The notes beneath the pieces were generated by a model. It made no database searches, was not told where the DNA came from, and saw only the letters and a list, made by a program, of their open reading frames with translations. This document shows positions 34,369-45,840 of a DNA stretch of 64,000 nucleotides, piece after piece. The DNA lies in NCBI GenBank assembly GCA_945861535.1, contig CAMAUZ010000020.1, positions 1-64,000 of the forward strand, given 5' to 3'. The stretch comes from Akkermansia muciniphila (GTDB lineage: Bacteria; Verrucomicrobiota; Verrucomicrobiia; Limisphaerales; BJHT01). The stretch's first letter is position 1. Every line of letters starts with the position of its first letter. A program made the position numbers and the translations under genes.

Positions 34369-34679
34369 GCGCGGGATTGGGGTGGAAATTTTTTAACCAC
34401 GGATGGACACGGATGGACACGGATAAGGAGCGGAAGCGAACGCGGCTTGTCTGTAGCGCAGGTTTCCAAACCTGCTGTGTCGCCGACTTCCAAGTCGGCG
34501 GGGCGTCGGCCAAACCGGGCGCGTGGGGAAGTCCGAGCGGCCGCAGGTTTAGAAACCTGCGATACAGCAGGCTTGGAAGCCTGCGCTACACCGGATTCAC
34601 GCATCGTCGATTGCCCAACGCCGCCGCGGGTGCCCCTTTCCCATCCGTGTACATCCGTGTGCATCCGTGGTTGAAAAAA
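34369..34679. repeat. Intergenic nested inverted repeats (CACGGATGG arms and TTTCCAAACCTGC-type palindromes)
   Basis: The outer arms are TTAACCACGGATGGACACGG at 34394-34430 and its inverse at 34641-34676 (CATCCGTGGTTGAA). Inside, at 34448-34598, are short palindromes: GCAGGTTTCCAAACCTGC, GCCGACTTCCAAGTCGGC, GCAGGTTTAGAAACCTGC and GCAGGCTTGGAAGCCTGC. The region separates sulfatase 3 from the SUI1 gene. No gene is seen. Confidence 0.85.
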
Positions 34680-35084
34680 TCATCCCCCGGCAAACACCGG
34701 ACGAAAACCCGCCTCGGTCAGGATGCGCGCGACGGCTTCGCGCTGGTCGCCTTGGATTTCGATCTGGCCGTCTTTCACGGTGCCGCCGGTGCCGCAGGAT
34801 TTTTGCATGGCCTTGGCCAGTTGTTCTTTTTCCGGCAGACCGATGCCGACGAAGCCGGTGACGACCGTGACGGTCTTGCCGCCGCGGCCGGCCTTCTGGC
34901 GGATGATGTCCACGCGGCCGCGGTTTTTCTTGGGCGGCTTGGCGTCGTCGCCGCCGGGCCGCTGCGCGGATGCCGCGGGCGCGGGATCGGGCGCGGATGG
35001 CAGGCCGTCGCTCGACAGGGCGGCGAAGGGATTGTGGCTGAGGCCGGGGCCGGCTTCGGTGGGGATGCGTTTGGAACTGCTCAT
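34680..35084 (-). CDS. SUI1/eIF1-like translation factor (YciH family)
   Basis: A 134-residue protein starting at MSSSKRIPTEAGPGLSHNPF (ATG at 35084). The first 55 residues are Pro/Ala-rich. The SUI1 domain follows: GRVDIIRQKAGRGGKTVTVV, GIGLPEKEQLAKAMQKSCGT and GQIEIQGDQREAVARILTEA. Bacterial YciH proteins resemble eIF1 and are linked to start-site fidelity or stress translation. The gene is divergent from the desaturase with 226 bases between. Confidence 0.88.
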   Translation of the reverse strand: MSSSKRIPTEAGPGLSHNPFAALSSDGLPSAPDPAPAASAQRPGGDDAKPPKKNRGRVDIIRQKAGRGGKTVTVVTGFVGIGLPEKEQLAKAMQKSCGTGGTVKDGQIEIQGDQREAVARILTEAGFRPVFAGG

Positions 35085-35310
35085 GAATTCGTTTTTGTGG
35101 GCGGAGCGTAAGCGACAAGCCGGGCGGCGGGGAAAACAAATTGGTCCGGCGCGCTTGCCCGGAATGGGATCGGAACGATTATTGACTCGCAAGGGCGGGT
35201 GGCAGTTTGGGATTCTCCCGCGGTCGGACCGCTCGCAACCAGGTCGCTGGCCCGTCACGCGCGCCGCGCTCCGGGTCCGTCCAGTCCGGGAAAACAATCA
35301 GTCGCCAACT

Positions 35311-36405
35311 ATGAATGTCGCGGGTTCAACGTCCTCCCCACCCACGGTGGGCATCGCCGATTGGAAGGTCATCGTGGCGGAGTTTCAGCAGCCGTCGCCG
35401 CTGCGCGCCAACTGGCAGGTGATCAACACGCTCGGGCCATACGCGCTGCTTTGGTATTTCATCTATCGCAGCCTCGAAGTGTCGTGGTGGCTCACCATTC
35501 CGCTGGCGATGCTGGCGGGGGCGCTGCTGGTGCGGGTGTTCATCATCTTCCATGACTGCGGTCACGGGTCGTTCTACCACTCGCGCCGCGCCAACGACAT
35601 CGTCGGTTTTTTCTGCGGGCTGCTGACCTTCACGCCCTACTATCATTGGCGCTGGGAGCACTCGGTCCACCACGCGACCACGGGCGATCTGGACCGCCGC
35701 GGCATGGGGGACATCTGGACCATGACGGTGCAGGAGTATCTCGAGTCCTCCCGCTGGAAGCGCTTCGCCTACCGGCTCGCGCGCAATCCGTTCGTTCTGT
35801 TCGTGCTCGCGCCGGTTTACTTGTTCGTCATCGAGCAACGGATTCCGTCCGCCAAGGCGAGCCTGCGGGAACGCAATTCCGTGTGGTGGATGAACCTGTC
35901 GATCGCCACGTTTGTCGGCGCGATGGCCCTGACGTTTGGCATCAAGGAATACCTGCTCATCCAGCTCACGGTTACGATGGTCGCGGGTGCCAGCGGCATC
36001 TGGTTGTTCTACGTGCAGCATCAGTTCGAGGATGCCTATTGGGAAACGCGCGAAGACTGGGACTACACCGCCGCCGCGCTGAAAGGCAGTTCCTACTACA
36101 AACTCCCGCGCATCCTCCAGTGGCTCTCGGGCAACATCGGCTTCCATCACATCCACCATCTCAGCTCGCGAATTCCGAACTACAATCTCGAGCGTTGTCA
36201 CAATTCGCATCCGATCTTCCAGCAGGTCGAGCCGATCACGCTGCGTTCGAGCCTCAAGTCGATCAACGTGCGCCTGTGGGACACGGACCGTCGTAAGCTC
36301 GTGGGCTTCCGCCACATCAAAGGTCTGCCGCGCAATCCCAAGCCGGCGGGCAAGGAGGAGTCGGCAGGCGCGGCGAAAGACAGCGTTGGCAGCGCTCGAA
36401 ATTGA
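35311..36405 (+). CDS. Membrane fatty-acid desaturase
   Basis: A 364-residue membrane protein starting at the ATG at 35311 (MNVAGSTSSPPTVGIADW); the much longer open frame upstream overlaps the SUI1 gene and is not used. It has the three His boxes of the acyl-lipid/acyl-CoA desaturases: HDCGHGS, HSVHH and HHIHH (in GFHHIHHLSSRIPNYN), which bind the di-iron centre. Paired hydrophobic segments lie around residues 44-85 and 155-235. The closest named type is the delta-12/omega-6 desaturase group; the position specificity is not decidable here. It would adjust membrane fluidity. Confidence 0.9.
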   Translation: MNVAGSTSSPPTVGIADWKVIVAEFQQPSPLRANWQVINTLGPYALLWYFIYRSLEVSWWLTIPLAMLAGALLVRVFIIFHDCGHGSFYHSRRANDIVGFFCGLLTFTPYYHWRWEHSVHHATTGDLDRRGMGDIWTMTVQEYLESSRWKRFAYRLARNPFVLFVLAPVYLFVIEQRIPSAKASLRERNSVWWMNLSIATFVGAMALTFGIKEYLLIQLTVTMVAGASGIWLFYVQHQFEDAYWETREDWDYTAAALKGSSYYKLPRILQWLSGNIGFHHIHHLSSRIPNYNLERCHNSHPIFQQVEPITLRSSLKSINVRLWDTDRRKLVGFRHIKGLPRNPKPAGKEESAGAAKDSVGSARN

Positions 36406-36763
36406 GCGTCACTTTTGAAGCAGCGTGACGTAACAGTGGAAATGAGGAGGACTCGAGTGTCGGGCGGTCGAACTCGGAGCCAGCGCAGTCTGCAGGCAGA
36501 CCGGGTGGTGGCAGATAGCGAACAGCGCGGGGCCGATGGGTCTTGGGGAGTGGGCAGGGGAATTTGGGGCAAAGGAATGGAGGCAAAGGAATGAAAACAA
36601 GAAGTTTCCACCTTCCCATTCCTTTGCCTCCATTCCTTTGCCAAATCAGATGCTGCGATTGGGATTCCGATTTGGAGGGGTCAAGACGCGTTCGTCCGGC
36701 CCGGAGCGTTCCACCCTGAAGCGGCATAAGTGCCGCGCTCCCCGGTCGGCTTCCGAGTCGATC
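36406..36763. repeat. Intergenic hairpin of the AAAGGAATGGAGGCAAAGGA family
   Basis: At 36552-36646 lie GGGCAGGGGAATTTGGGGCA, AAGGAATGGAGGCAAAGGAA and their inverse, with a loop of about 20 bases. It sits between the convergent desaturase and acetyl-CoA synthetase genes, so a terminator role for both is possible. Nothing else is recognised in the gap. Confidence 0.85.
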
Positions 36764-38779
<2,016 letters not shown>

Positions 38780-39479
38780 AGGTTTGGTTCCAAAAGTGGG
38801 CGGCATCTTAGAAGTGAAGTCCGATGCGTCAACGGTGAAGGCGGGGGCGCGCAGCAGGACCATGAACCGCCGGATTTTGGCAGACGAATGGGGGCAGGCG
38901 AATGGGGAATGGCGAACGTATTCGGTGGACGTTCCCGGCGAGCGGCGCGGCCCGATGGACGCACGGAAGTTTGGCAGCAGAATTTTGGGCAAAGGAATTT
39001 TGGGCAAAGGAATGGAGGCAAAGGAATGAAGACAAAAGGTTCCCCGTCCCCCATTCCTTTGCCCCCATTCCTCTGCCCAGATCCGTTTCGGAGATTGGGG
39101 TTCAGAGCCAGGTTGTCCCCGCCGCGTTCGTCGTCCCGCTGCTGCCGTTGGCGTGCGGAGAACCCGGGCGCTGAGACGGCGCAGCCTGGGGCGAGGGTGC
39201 CTGCGTGGGGCGCGCCGAACGAGCGGGTAGCGCCGGTTTTCTCGCCTGCGAGTTCGGGCGGCGTCTTGCCGCCCGTAGCGACTCGGGGCAAGACGCCCCG
39301 AGAACTCGCAGGCGAGACGCCTGCGGTACGGTTGCGCGATCGTACGGCGGCAGGCGCTGACCTTTTCGGCGATGGGAGCGTCGTCGGGGAAAAGGAGGTT
39401 AGAGTCTCCTCACGTCGTCTCCTACAAGGGCGCTCGCGGGCGTCCGCCTCCTTACGTCGGCGGCTACGGGGGGAGCCGA
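38780..39479. repeat. 700-base intergenic region with four repeat families
   Basis: Contents: a CAAAGGAATGGAGGCAAAGG hairpin at 38974-39081, with one extra direct GGGCAAAGGAATTTT unit; the palindromic element at 39240-39337 (GCCTGCGAGTTCGGGCGGCG / GAACTCGCAGGCGAGACGCC), whose other copy is inside the GIY-YIG gene; one end of the GAGTCGAGGTAACGAGACTC family at 39398-39429 (diverged); and a TACGTCGGCGGCTACGGGG copy at 39452-39472. The short plus-strand ORFs here are made of repeat sequence. Confidence 0.8.
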
Positions 39480-42266
39480 TCAGGCGGGCACGGCGAGTTT
39501 CAACTGGCGGGTGCCGGTGGAGACGGCGTCGGCCATTTTGAGATTGCGGATGGCGTCGGTCTGGCCGCTGAGGACGCGGCGGAGAATCATGAGGAGCTTC
39601 TCCGCGTTGAAAGGTTTCACCAGGAAGCTCACGTCTTTGAGGCCGACTTCCTCGTCGAATTTGTCGCCTTTCATCAGGCCGCTGATGGCGACGAAACGGA
39701 GGGTCGGATCCTTGGTGTTGAGCTGCTTGATGGTGGTGGCGCCGTCCATCACCGGCATCATCATGTCCATGAGGACGCATTTGATTTTGCCGGGATTTTG
39801 GGCGCACAGCGTGATGGCCTCGGTGCCGTCGGCGGCGGTGAGAACTTCGTAGCCGTGGTTGGTGAGAATGGTTTTGGTCATCTCGCGGATGGCCATTTCG
39901 TCGTCCACGAGGAGGATGGTTTCGCCCTTGCCGCGCAGGGCTTCCTTGGGGATCGAGGCCTGCGCGGGGCCGGTCGGTTTGTCGGCGGCGGGGAGGTACA
40001 CTTTGAACGTGGTGCCGACGCCCATGATGCTGGAGAGGTCGAGCGAACCGCCGTGGCTCTTGATGATGCTCATCACGGTGGAGAGGCCCAGGCCGGTGCC
40101 TTTGCCAATTTCCTTGGTGGTGAAAAACGGCTCGAGAATGCGGGCCATGACTTCGGGCGGCATGCCCGTGCCGGTGTCCGTGACTTGCAGCAGAACGTGG
40201 TTGCCGGGCTTCACGCCGGTGAGACGTTTGGCGTCTTCCTCGGTGAGGCAGCAGTTTTCGCACTGGACGCTGATCTCGCCGCCAGTGGGCATGGCGTCGC
40301 GGGCATTGACGCAAAGGTTCAGCAAAATCTGGTGCATCTGCGTGGCGTCGCCGGAGACGGGCAGCAGGTCGGGGGCGATGGCGGAGCGGAAGGTGACGTT
40401 CTTGGGGAAGGTTTCGCGGACGAGTTTTTCCATCTCCTTGACGAGATGGCCGACGTGCAGAATGACGCGTTCGCCAACGTGACCGCGGGCGAAGCCGAGC
40501 ACCTGCTTAACCATGTCCGCGCCACGCTTGGCGCTGGCGTCGATGGTCTTGAGCATCTTCAGGCTGACGGCGTCCTGGGTGCGCATTTGCAGGAGTTCGA
40601 CGCCCATCATGATCGGCGAGAGGACGTTGTTGAGATCGTGCGCGATGCCGCCGGCGAGGGTGCCGATGCTTTCCATGCGCTGGGTGCGGAGGAACTGGGC
40701 CTCGAGGGTTTTCTTCTCGGTGATGTCGGTGTTGATGACCAGAACGGACTTGGCCTGACCGGCGTCATCGCGGACGAGTGTCCAGCGGCTTTCGAGGATG
40801 ATCTCGGCGCCGGCCTTGGTGGGTTGGCGGAGTTCGCCGTTCCACTCGCCGTTTTGCAGGACGATGCGCCAGGTGTCGTTGAGCTTCTGCGCCTGCTTGG
40901 TGAAGACGGTGGTGAGCGGATTGACACCGAGCATTTCCGCCGCTTCCCAGCCGTAGATGCGGGTGGCGCTGCGGTTCCAGTACGTGACGTGCCAGTCGAG
41001 ATCGTAGGCGACAATGGCGTCCTGCGCCTTGTCGAGCAGGGCGGCCTGTTCGTGGATTTTTTCCTCGGCGCGGCGGCGCTCCTCTTCCATGCGACGCTTC
41101 TGCACATACCACTCGATGGATTTGGAAACGAGGCACCAGAGGAAGCCGGCGGGAATCTGGACGGCGGCGACGATGGCCCACGGGAACCAGACGCGATCGA
41201 CATGAAACTTCACGCCCGCCACTACGACGGTGGTGGCCACGCCGGCGACGGCGATCAGCAGACCGGGCATGGGTCGGAAGCAGGAGAGACCGAAACCAAA
41301 CAGCAGCGCGGCGACGAGCAGCACGCCCAGTTCGCCGGCGGGGGAGAGCCGTGTGAGCCAGTCCTCGCGGACGAGGTTCAGCATCGAGGTCGCGTGGACC
41401 TCGACGGCGGGCATGAAGATAAATTTGTCGCTCCAGGTGGAAAAGGAACTGCGGAATTCGTCCCGGCGTTCGCCGGAGTACCCGGTGATGGGCCGGGCAC
41501 CGACGATGACGATCTTGTCCTTAAAGAACTGCGGTTTGGTGCCGTCGGGAAACAACGCCTGGCTGTAGCTGACGTGTGGGATGGTTTGCGGGCCGCCGTA
41601 GTAGCGGATCCAGCGCTCGTCGAAACGGTCGTCGGGATTTTTGGCCACCGGCAGTTTGAGGAACGTCGCGGCCGCCCAGGTCATCGAGGCGCTGTCATCG
41701 CCCGGCTTGCCGTGGAAATGCTGGCGCACGATGAAGTCATCCTCGGGCCGCAATTGCGCGGTGCCCCAGCTCGCGGCGGCGTTGCGGAACAGCGGCAGGG
41801 GCAGCGTGAGGGTGTTGGAGTCAATCAGCCCGGCGGCGTGTTCGCTCTGGGAATCGTCGGCGGCGAGGATGACCCGGCCATTGGCCCGCAGCGATTCCGC
41901 GAAGGCCTGGTCGGCTTTCGGATTGGGGCCGGGATCGCTGAAGACAATGTCGAAGACGATCGCGCGCGCGCCTTCGGTCTTGAGGCGGTCGATCAGTCTG
42001 GCGTGGAGAGAGCGGTCCCAGGGTGCGTTGAAGGGCTGGCCCAGCGCCTTGTGCGAGGCCTCGTCGAGATAGATCAGGACAACTTCGGAATTTTCGAGCG
42101 CCTGACCTTTCAAGAACGGCAGGTCGAAGCTCCAGTCATAGCTGGCGCGCACGAGCGTCTTGTTCAGCCGCGAGGCGGGGAAGAGGAGGATGCCGTAGCC
42201 GAGGAGGAAGACCACGACCGCACCGATCAGGCCGGCGAGCCGCTGGCTCAGGAGTTTGGTCTTCAT
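39480..42266 (-). CDS. CHASE2-PAS hybrid sensor histidine kinase
   Basis: A 928-residue kinase. An N-terminal TM (LAGLIGAVVVFLLGYGILLF) precedes an extracytoplasmic CHASE2 domain (about 30-310, with EVVLIYLDEASHKALGQPFN and KIVIVGARPITGYSGERRDE). Three TMs follow at about 313-382, then a PAS domain (about 405-530, AIVAYDLDWHVTYWNRSATR). The DHp H-box is GGIAHDLNNVLSPI with His near 543. The HATPase has LLNLCVNARDAM, TDTGTGMP and GKGTGLGLS, and a C-terminal REC (about 797-910) has LLVDDEMAIR, LMDMMMPVMDG and VKPF. The ligand is unknown. The gene at 42326 lies 59 bases upstream on the same strand. Confidence 0.94.
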   Translation of the reverse strand: MKTKLLSQRLAGLIGAVVVFLLGYGILLFPASRLNKTLVRASYDWSFDLPFLKGQALENSEVVLIYLDEASHKALGQPFNAPWDRSLHARLIDRLKTEGARAIVFDIVFSDPGPNPKADQAFAESLRANGRVILAADDSQSEHAAGLIDSNTLTLPLPLFRNAAASWGTAQLRPEDDFIVRQHFHGKPGDDSASMTWAAATFLKLPVAKNPDDRFDERWIRYYGGPQTIPHVSYSQALFPDGTKPQFFKDKIVIVGARPITGYSGERRDEFRSSFSTWSDKFIFMPAVEVHATSMLNLVREDWLTRLSPAGELGVLLVAALLFGFGLSCFRPMPGLLIAVAGVATTVVVAGVKFHVDRVWFPWAIVAAVQIPAGFLWCLVSKSIEWYVQKRRMEEERRRAEEKIHEQAALLDKAQDAIVAYDLDWHVTYWNRSATRIYGWEAAEMLGVNPLTTVFTKQAQKLNDTWRIVLQNGEWNGELRQPTKAGAEIILESRWTLVRDDAGQAKSVLVINTDITEKKTLEAQFLRTQRMESIGTLAGGIAHDLNNVLSPIMMGVELLQMRTQDAVSLKMLKTIDASAKRGADMVKQVLGFARGHVGERVILHVGHLVKEMEKLVRETFPKNVTFRSAIAPDLLPVSGDATQMHQILLNLCVNARDAMPTGGEISVQCENCCLTEEDAKRLTGVKPGNHVLLQVTDTGTGMPPEVMARILEPFFTTKEIGKGTGLGLSTVMSIIKSHGGSLDLSSIMGVGTTFKVYLPAADKPTGPAQASIPKEALRGKGETILLVDDEMAIREMTKTILTNHGYEVLTAADGTEAITLCAQNPGKIKCVLMDMMMPVMDGATTIKQLNTKDPTLRFVAISGLMKGDKFDEEVGLKDVSFLVKPFNAEKLLMILRRVLSGQTDAIRNLKMADAVSTGTRQLKLAVPA

Positions 42267-42325
42267 TGATGACGGTGTCGCGCGGGTCGGGCGTTCGGCG
42301 CGACGTCCTTTTTTCGCGGAGAAAA

Positions 42326-43258
42326 CTAGAACTTGAATCGCGCGCTCACCATGGCCGTGCGCTCCCTACTCTCTTCGGAACGAACGTTGCCGGGGTTAAG
42401 GCGAAACTGTTTTTCCGTCAGGTCCATCAGGCCGAAGCGCAGCTCAGCGGCGCGGCCGGGCAGGCGGCAGCCGACAAAATTGTACTCGCGCCGGGTCGTG
42501 GGATCCGGGGCGAATTCGGTGGTCAGGGCGGGGGCGTTCGCGAAGCCCCGGAGCTGGCTGGAGACGACGGTGAGGGGGTTGAAGCTGAGCCGCGCGTCAA
42601 GGGCGGCGTGTGCGGTGGGATCGCCGAGGCTGGAGCGGCGGAAGGTGGGCGCCGTGGATGCTGCGGGGTCGTGAGGCATGGTGGGCGCCGGGTTTCCCCA
42701 GAGCGAGGCGAGGAAGCGGTCGCGGAGTTGCGGACTGTGCCGCCAGTGCGCGGCGAGTTGGGCGTGTTGGGTGTGCTGAGTGTGCTGAACTCCGGTGGCT
42801 GGCGAGGCTGGAAGCACCGGCGCGTTCTGCAGCGCCGCGAGCGTGCGCGCGGGACGGACGGGCGTGAGCGCGGGGTGGGGCGGCGGATTGGCGGGGTGAA
42901 TTGCGGTCAGTGCGGTCAGTGCGGTCAGTGTCGCTGAATTCGAGGAGGCGGCGGTCGCAGCGGCGGGGACGGCCGAGATCGCCCGCGAATCCGGGGTCCA
43001 CTGCCAGCCGCGTTTGGTGGCCGCGCCGACGGTGGCGGGATCGAAGAAGCTGACGCTCACAAGACCGTCCGCGTCGGCCGGGATGAGGGCGGCCGGACGG
43101 GCGATGCGAGCAATGGTGTTTTCGAGTTCGACCGGCGACGGCCACGTCGTGCGGGCGGCGGAATCGCGCAGCAGGAAGAGCGGAAGCAGCACCAGCAAAC
43201 GCAGCCACGCGACGATCAAGCTCGGCGACGGCGGGACGTTTGCTGCTTTGGACATCAT
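42326..43258 (-). CDS. Uncharacterised exported or membrane-anchored protein upstream of the CHASE2 kinase
   Basis: A 310-residue protein of no family I recognise. A hydrophobic stretch at about 15-35 (LIVAWLRLLVLLPLFLL) is a signal or anchor. Two low-complexity parts derive from 9-base tandem DNA repeats: LTALTALTA (42902-42928) and QHTQHTQHAQ (about 42760-42788). The C-terminal third (REYNFVGCRLPGRAAELRFG, RERTAMVSARFKF) looks beta-rich with an aromatic final residue. ATG codons at 43258 and 43255 are both possible. Its place just upstream of the kinase suggests a sensor partner, by inference only. Confidence 0.65.
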   Translation of the reverse strand: MMSKAANVPPSPSLIVAWLRLLVLLPLFLLRDSAARTTWPSPVELENTIARIARPAALIPADADGLVSVSFFDPATVGAATKRGWQWTPDSRAISAVPAAATAASSNSATLTALTALTAIHPANPPPHPALTPVRPARTLAALQNAPVLPASPATGVQHTQHTQHAQLAAHWRHSPQLRDRFLASLWGNPAPTMPHDPAASTAPTFRRSSLGDPTAHAALDARLSFNPLTVVSSQLRGFANAPALTTEFAPDPTTRREYNFVGCRLPGRAAELRFGLMDLTEKQFRLNPGNVRSEESRERTAMVSARFKF

Positions 43259-43542
43259 GGGCGGCGAACAGACGGCTGGAATAATCTGACCAAAACCACC
43301 TCTCCTCTATCGACTGCGCTGCTGATCAGCTTAGCACAAATCTCGCCTTCCGTCACCGGGATGGATCGCCTTTCCCGGCAACGATCTGTCCTGGTGGATG
43401 GCGGTCCCCTTGGGCCGGGTGAAATTCGCCGGGGTGCGCCATTCACGCCGCACGCTGTAGCCGTCGATGCGCGGCGGCGGATTCCCGCGCCGTTTGCGTT
43501 CGCCGCCTCCGCCACGCCACCGCGGCGGCTACGCCCGCCCGC
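43259..43542. other. Intergenic region, 284 bases, no gene called
   Basis: This lies upstream of the CHASE2 operon and downstream of the FAD oxidoreductase, both on the minus strand. A small minus-strand ORF (43255-43515) would just overlap the start of the uncharacterised gene, but it has no recognisable domain and is not called. The promoter of the CHASE2 operon should be in this interval. Confidence 0.5.
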
Positions 43543-45840
43543 TCACGGCTGCGGCAGCAGTTGCACCGCGTCGGCGTGGATGTTTCCGTTCGCCGGCTTG
43601 CCACCGATGGTGACCACCGCCGGTTTGCCGGGTGTGAAACGGAACACGCCGAGCGCGAGGAAATTCTGCGGCAGCGGCGGTTTCTCACGCTGGTTCACGG
43701 TGAACTCCTTCACGCCTTCCGCGCCCTCGACCAGCACGCGCGTGTTGGTCGCGCGGTTCTCGTGCGGACTGAAACTGAGGCGCACTTCATACGCGCCAGC
43801 CGTCACGATCTTGAACTCGAAGCGCGCCGCGCCGGTGTCGTTCGCGGTGCGATAGTGATAACCGTTCGCCACGTATGGCTGGAGCGTGGGATTGCCCGCG
43901 ACGGCCCATTTGCCCGTGAACGTTGCCTGCGCGTCGTCGATCACCAGTCCCGGCAGCTTGGCCACGGCGATGCCCGGCTCGACCGACGCCTCGGGCGCGA
44001 GCGCCACCGGTGGTAGCGGCTTGTAATCAGCGGGCACCTTCGGTTCGTCGCCCACTGTGTCGCGGCGCGCCGCGCCGGGCAGACGCATGAGGGTCTGCAG
44101 CTCGGGGAAGTACCGCTCATAGACATCGCGCGGTCCGCAGGTGTGGCGGACGCACAGGCTAGCGGCCTTGCCCACGACCTCGCCGATCATGCCGCCGGTC
44201 TTCATCACGCGCACCGTGCCCAGCGCCTCGTGCGTCACGCTGATGTCGCGGCCGGCCATGAAGAGGTTCTCGATGTTGCGTGAATAGAACGAGCGATACG
44301 GCACCGGGTAGCCATGCAGGCGGTCCACTTTTTTGTCGAACACCGCCTTGGAAATGAACGGGTCCTCGGGAAATTTTTTCGCGTACTGTTCCTTCGGATA
44401 ATGCAGGTCGATGTCCCACGTCGTCGGCACGCAGCCGTCGGGGAACGGTTTCTTCGACTCGATGTCCTCGCGCGTGAGGATCACGTCGCCGAGCAGTTGC
44501 CGCGACTCGCGCGTGCCGCCGATGTGCGCGACCCATTCGAGCTTGGCGTTGACGTGCTCGGCCTTGCCGTCGCGGTTTTTCATCGCGTTGAACGCGCCGA
44601 AGATCGCGCGGAAATTCCAATCGCGCGTGTGTTCCAAATCTTTCAACGGATGCCGGTTGAAGCCGCTTTCCCAGAACCACTCGGCGTGCCCGCGGCGCGG
44701 ATACGGGAAGTCATCCATGATCAAATCCAGCGCCCACGTGGTCTCGGGAAACGCCGTGGGCTGGTCGTTCATTTTCCAGCGCCACATGTTGCTCATGCCG
44801 AGGTGGCCCTCCTCCTTCACCGTATGATCGGCCCCCGCCAGCGCGCCCAGTGTCGCGTGGCCCGTCGCGTCCACAAACAAGGTGCCCGTGAAGCGCTTCA
44901 CCTCGGTCGTGCGCGTGTCGATGGCGGTCACGCTCACGATACGCTTGCCCTGCATCTCCACGCCCAGCGCGTGGTGATTGAGGAAGAGCGAGATGTTCTT
45001 TTCCGCCCGCACCAGCGCTTCTTTTTTCGCGTCGCCAAATTCCTCGAAGGTCCCCGGCGACGACTTCGCGCGATCCGCGAACTCATCCACGATCTCGCCC
45101 AGATTCGGATACAACCCGCGCCGCGTGCCGCCCATCGCCCACACGCGAATCTCCGAGCTCCCGTTGCCGCCGAGCACCGGACGATTCTGAATCAGCGCGA
45201 CCCGGCAGCCCATCCGCGCCGCGGAAATCGCCGCGCCCATGCCGCCGTAACCGCCACCCACCACGACCAGATCGAACGCCCCGACGGTCGCCGTTTGCGC
45301 GGGCAAGCCCAACTGCTCGCGCCGCCACGCGCCCAGCGGCGCGGATTCATTGGGCGGCGTCGCGGTTGCATCGGTGGTGAAAAAGATCGCGTCGCAGCGG
45401 CCCTCGAAGCCGGTGAGGTCGTGCAGGGCGAGCTTTGTCTCGCCCGCCGGGAGTGCGACCGTCCCGCCGTCGTGCCAGAACCACTCCGCGCCCTGCGTGC
45501 CGAACGTTTCCTTGAGCGGCTGACCGGCGATGAGCACCTGAAACTTCCCTGGTGCTCCCGGCGCCTTCCAGCGCGCGACCCAGTCTTTAGTGCGCGCGAA
45601 CACGCGATAGGTGCCGGCCGCCGGGATCTTCACGGTTGTCGTGGCGTCGGCCACGGGCGTCCCGAGGCCATGCGCCAGCAGATACGGCGAACCCATCAAC
45701 TCGATGAACTGCGTGTCGAGCGACCAGCCGCCGTGCGCGGCGAAGCTCTCGGCTTCGACCAGGAATTGCGCGGCGCGCACGGGGGCGGCGCAGAGCACGA
45801 GGACGGCAAGGGCGAAAAAGATTCGGCGAAATTCTTTCAT
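43543..45840 (-). CDS. Secreted FAD-dependent oxidoreductase with flanking carbohydrate-binding-like domains
   Basis: A 765-residue protein; the ATG at 45840 starts a signal peptide (MKEFRRIFFALAVLVLCAAP). Residues 28-170 form a beta-sandwich of CBM6/golvesin type (AQFLVEAESFAAHGGWSLDT, VKIPAAGTYRVFARTKDW). The FAD domain follows (PF12831-like): DLVVVGGGYGGMGAAISAAR with the dinucleotide-binding glycines, GTLFVDATGHATLGALAGAD and ENLFMAGRDISVTHEALGTV. The C-terminal 130 residues form a second sandwich (GAYEVRLSFSPHENRATNTR, GNIHADAVQLLPQP). Such proteins are expanded in Verrucomicrobia/Planctomycetes; the substrate is unknown. Confidence 0.85.
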   Translation of the reverse strand: MKEFRRIFFALAVLVLCAAPVRAAQFLVEAESFAAHGGWSLDTQFIELMGSPYLLAHGLGTPVADATTTVKIPAAGTYRVFARTKDWVARWKAPGAPGKFQVLIAGQPLKETFGTQGAEWFWHDGGTVALPAGETKLALHDLTGFEGRCDAIFFTTDATATPPNESAPLGAWRREQLGLPAQTATVGAFDLVVVGGGYGGMGAAISAARMGCRVALIQNRPVLGGNGSSEIRVWAMGGTRRGLYPNLGEIVDEFADRAKSSPGTFEEFGDAKKEALVRAEKNISLFLNHHALGVEMQGKRIVSVTAIDTRTTEVKRFTGTLFVDATGHATLGALAGADHTVKEEGHLGMSNMWRWKMNDQPTAFPETTWALDLIMDDFPYPRRGHAEWFWESGFNRHPLKDLEHTRDWNFRAIFGAFNAMKNRDGKAEHVNAKLEWVAHIGGTRESRQLLGDVILTREDIESKKPFPDGCVPTTWDIDLHYPKEQYAKKFPEDPFISKAVFDKKVDRLHGYPVPYRSFYSRNIENLFMAGRDISVTHEALGTVRVMKTGGMIGEVVGKAASLCVRHTCGPRDVYERYFPELQTLMRLPGAARRDTVGDEPKVPADYKPLPPVALAPEASVEPGIAVAKLPGLVIDDAQATFTGKWAVAGNPTLQPYVANGYHYRTANDTGAARFEFKIVTAGAYEVRLSFSPHENRATNTRVLVEGAEGVKEFTVNQREKPPLPQNFLALGVFRFTPGKPAVVTIGGKPANGNIHADAVQLLPQP

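Noticed and set aside
31303-34674. 1123-codon plus-strand open frame across the prepilin and sulfatase 3
   Set aside because: It covers two clear minus-strand genes, has no domain and a Gly/Val/Arg-heavy composition from third-position GC bias.
34723-35310. N-terminal extension of the desaturase frame
   Set aside because: It overlaps the SUI1 gene on the other strand and has no desaturase homology.
36409-36633. Small ORFs such as those encoding EAKEWE.../HSFASIPLP
   Set aside because: They are translations of the AAAGGAATGGAGGCAAAGG repeat arms and recur wherever the repeat occurs.
39372-42269. 965-codon open frame antisense to the CHASE2 kinase
   Set aside because: Shadow of the kinase; begins in repeat DNA and shows no motif.
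43255-43515. 86-codon minus-strand ORF upstream of the uncharacterised gene
   Set aside because: No domain, no membrane segment, Arg/Pro-rich; could be chance in GC-rich DNA.
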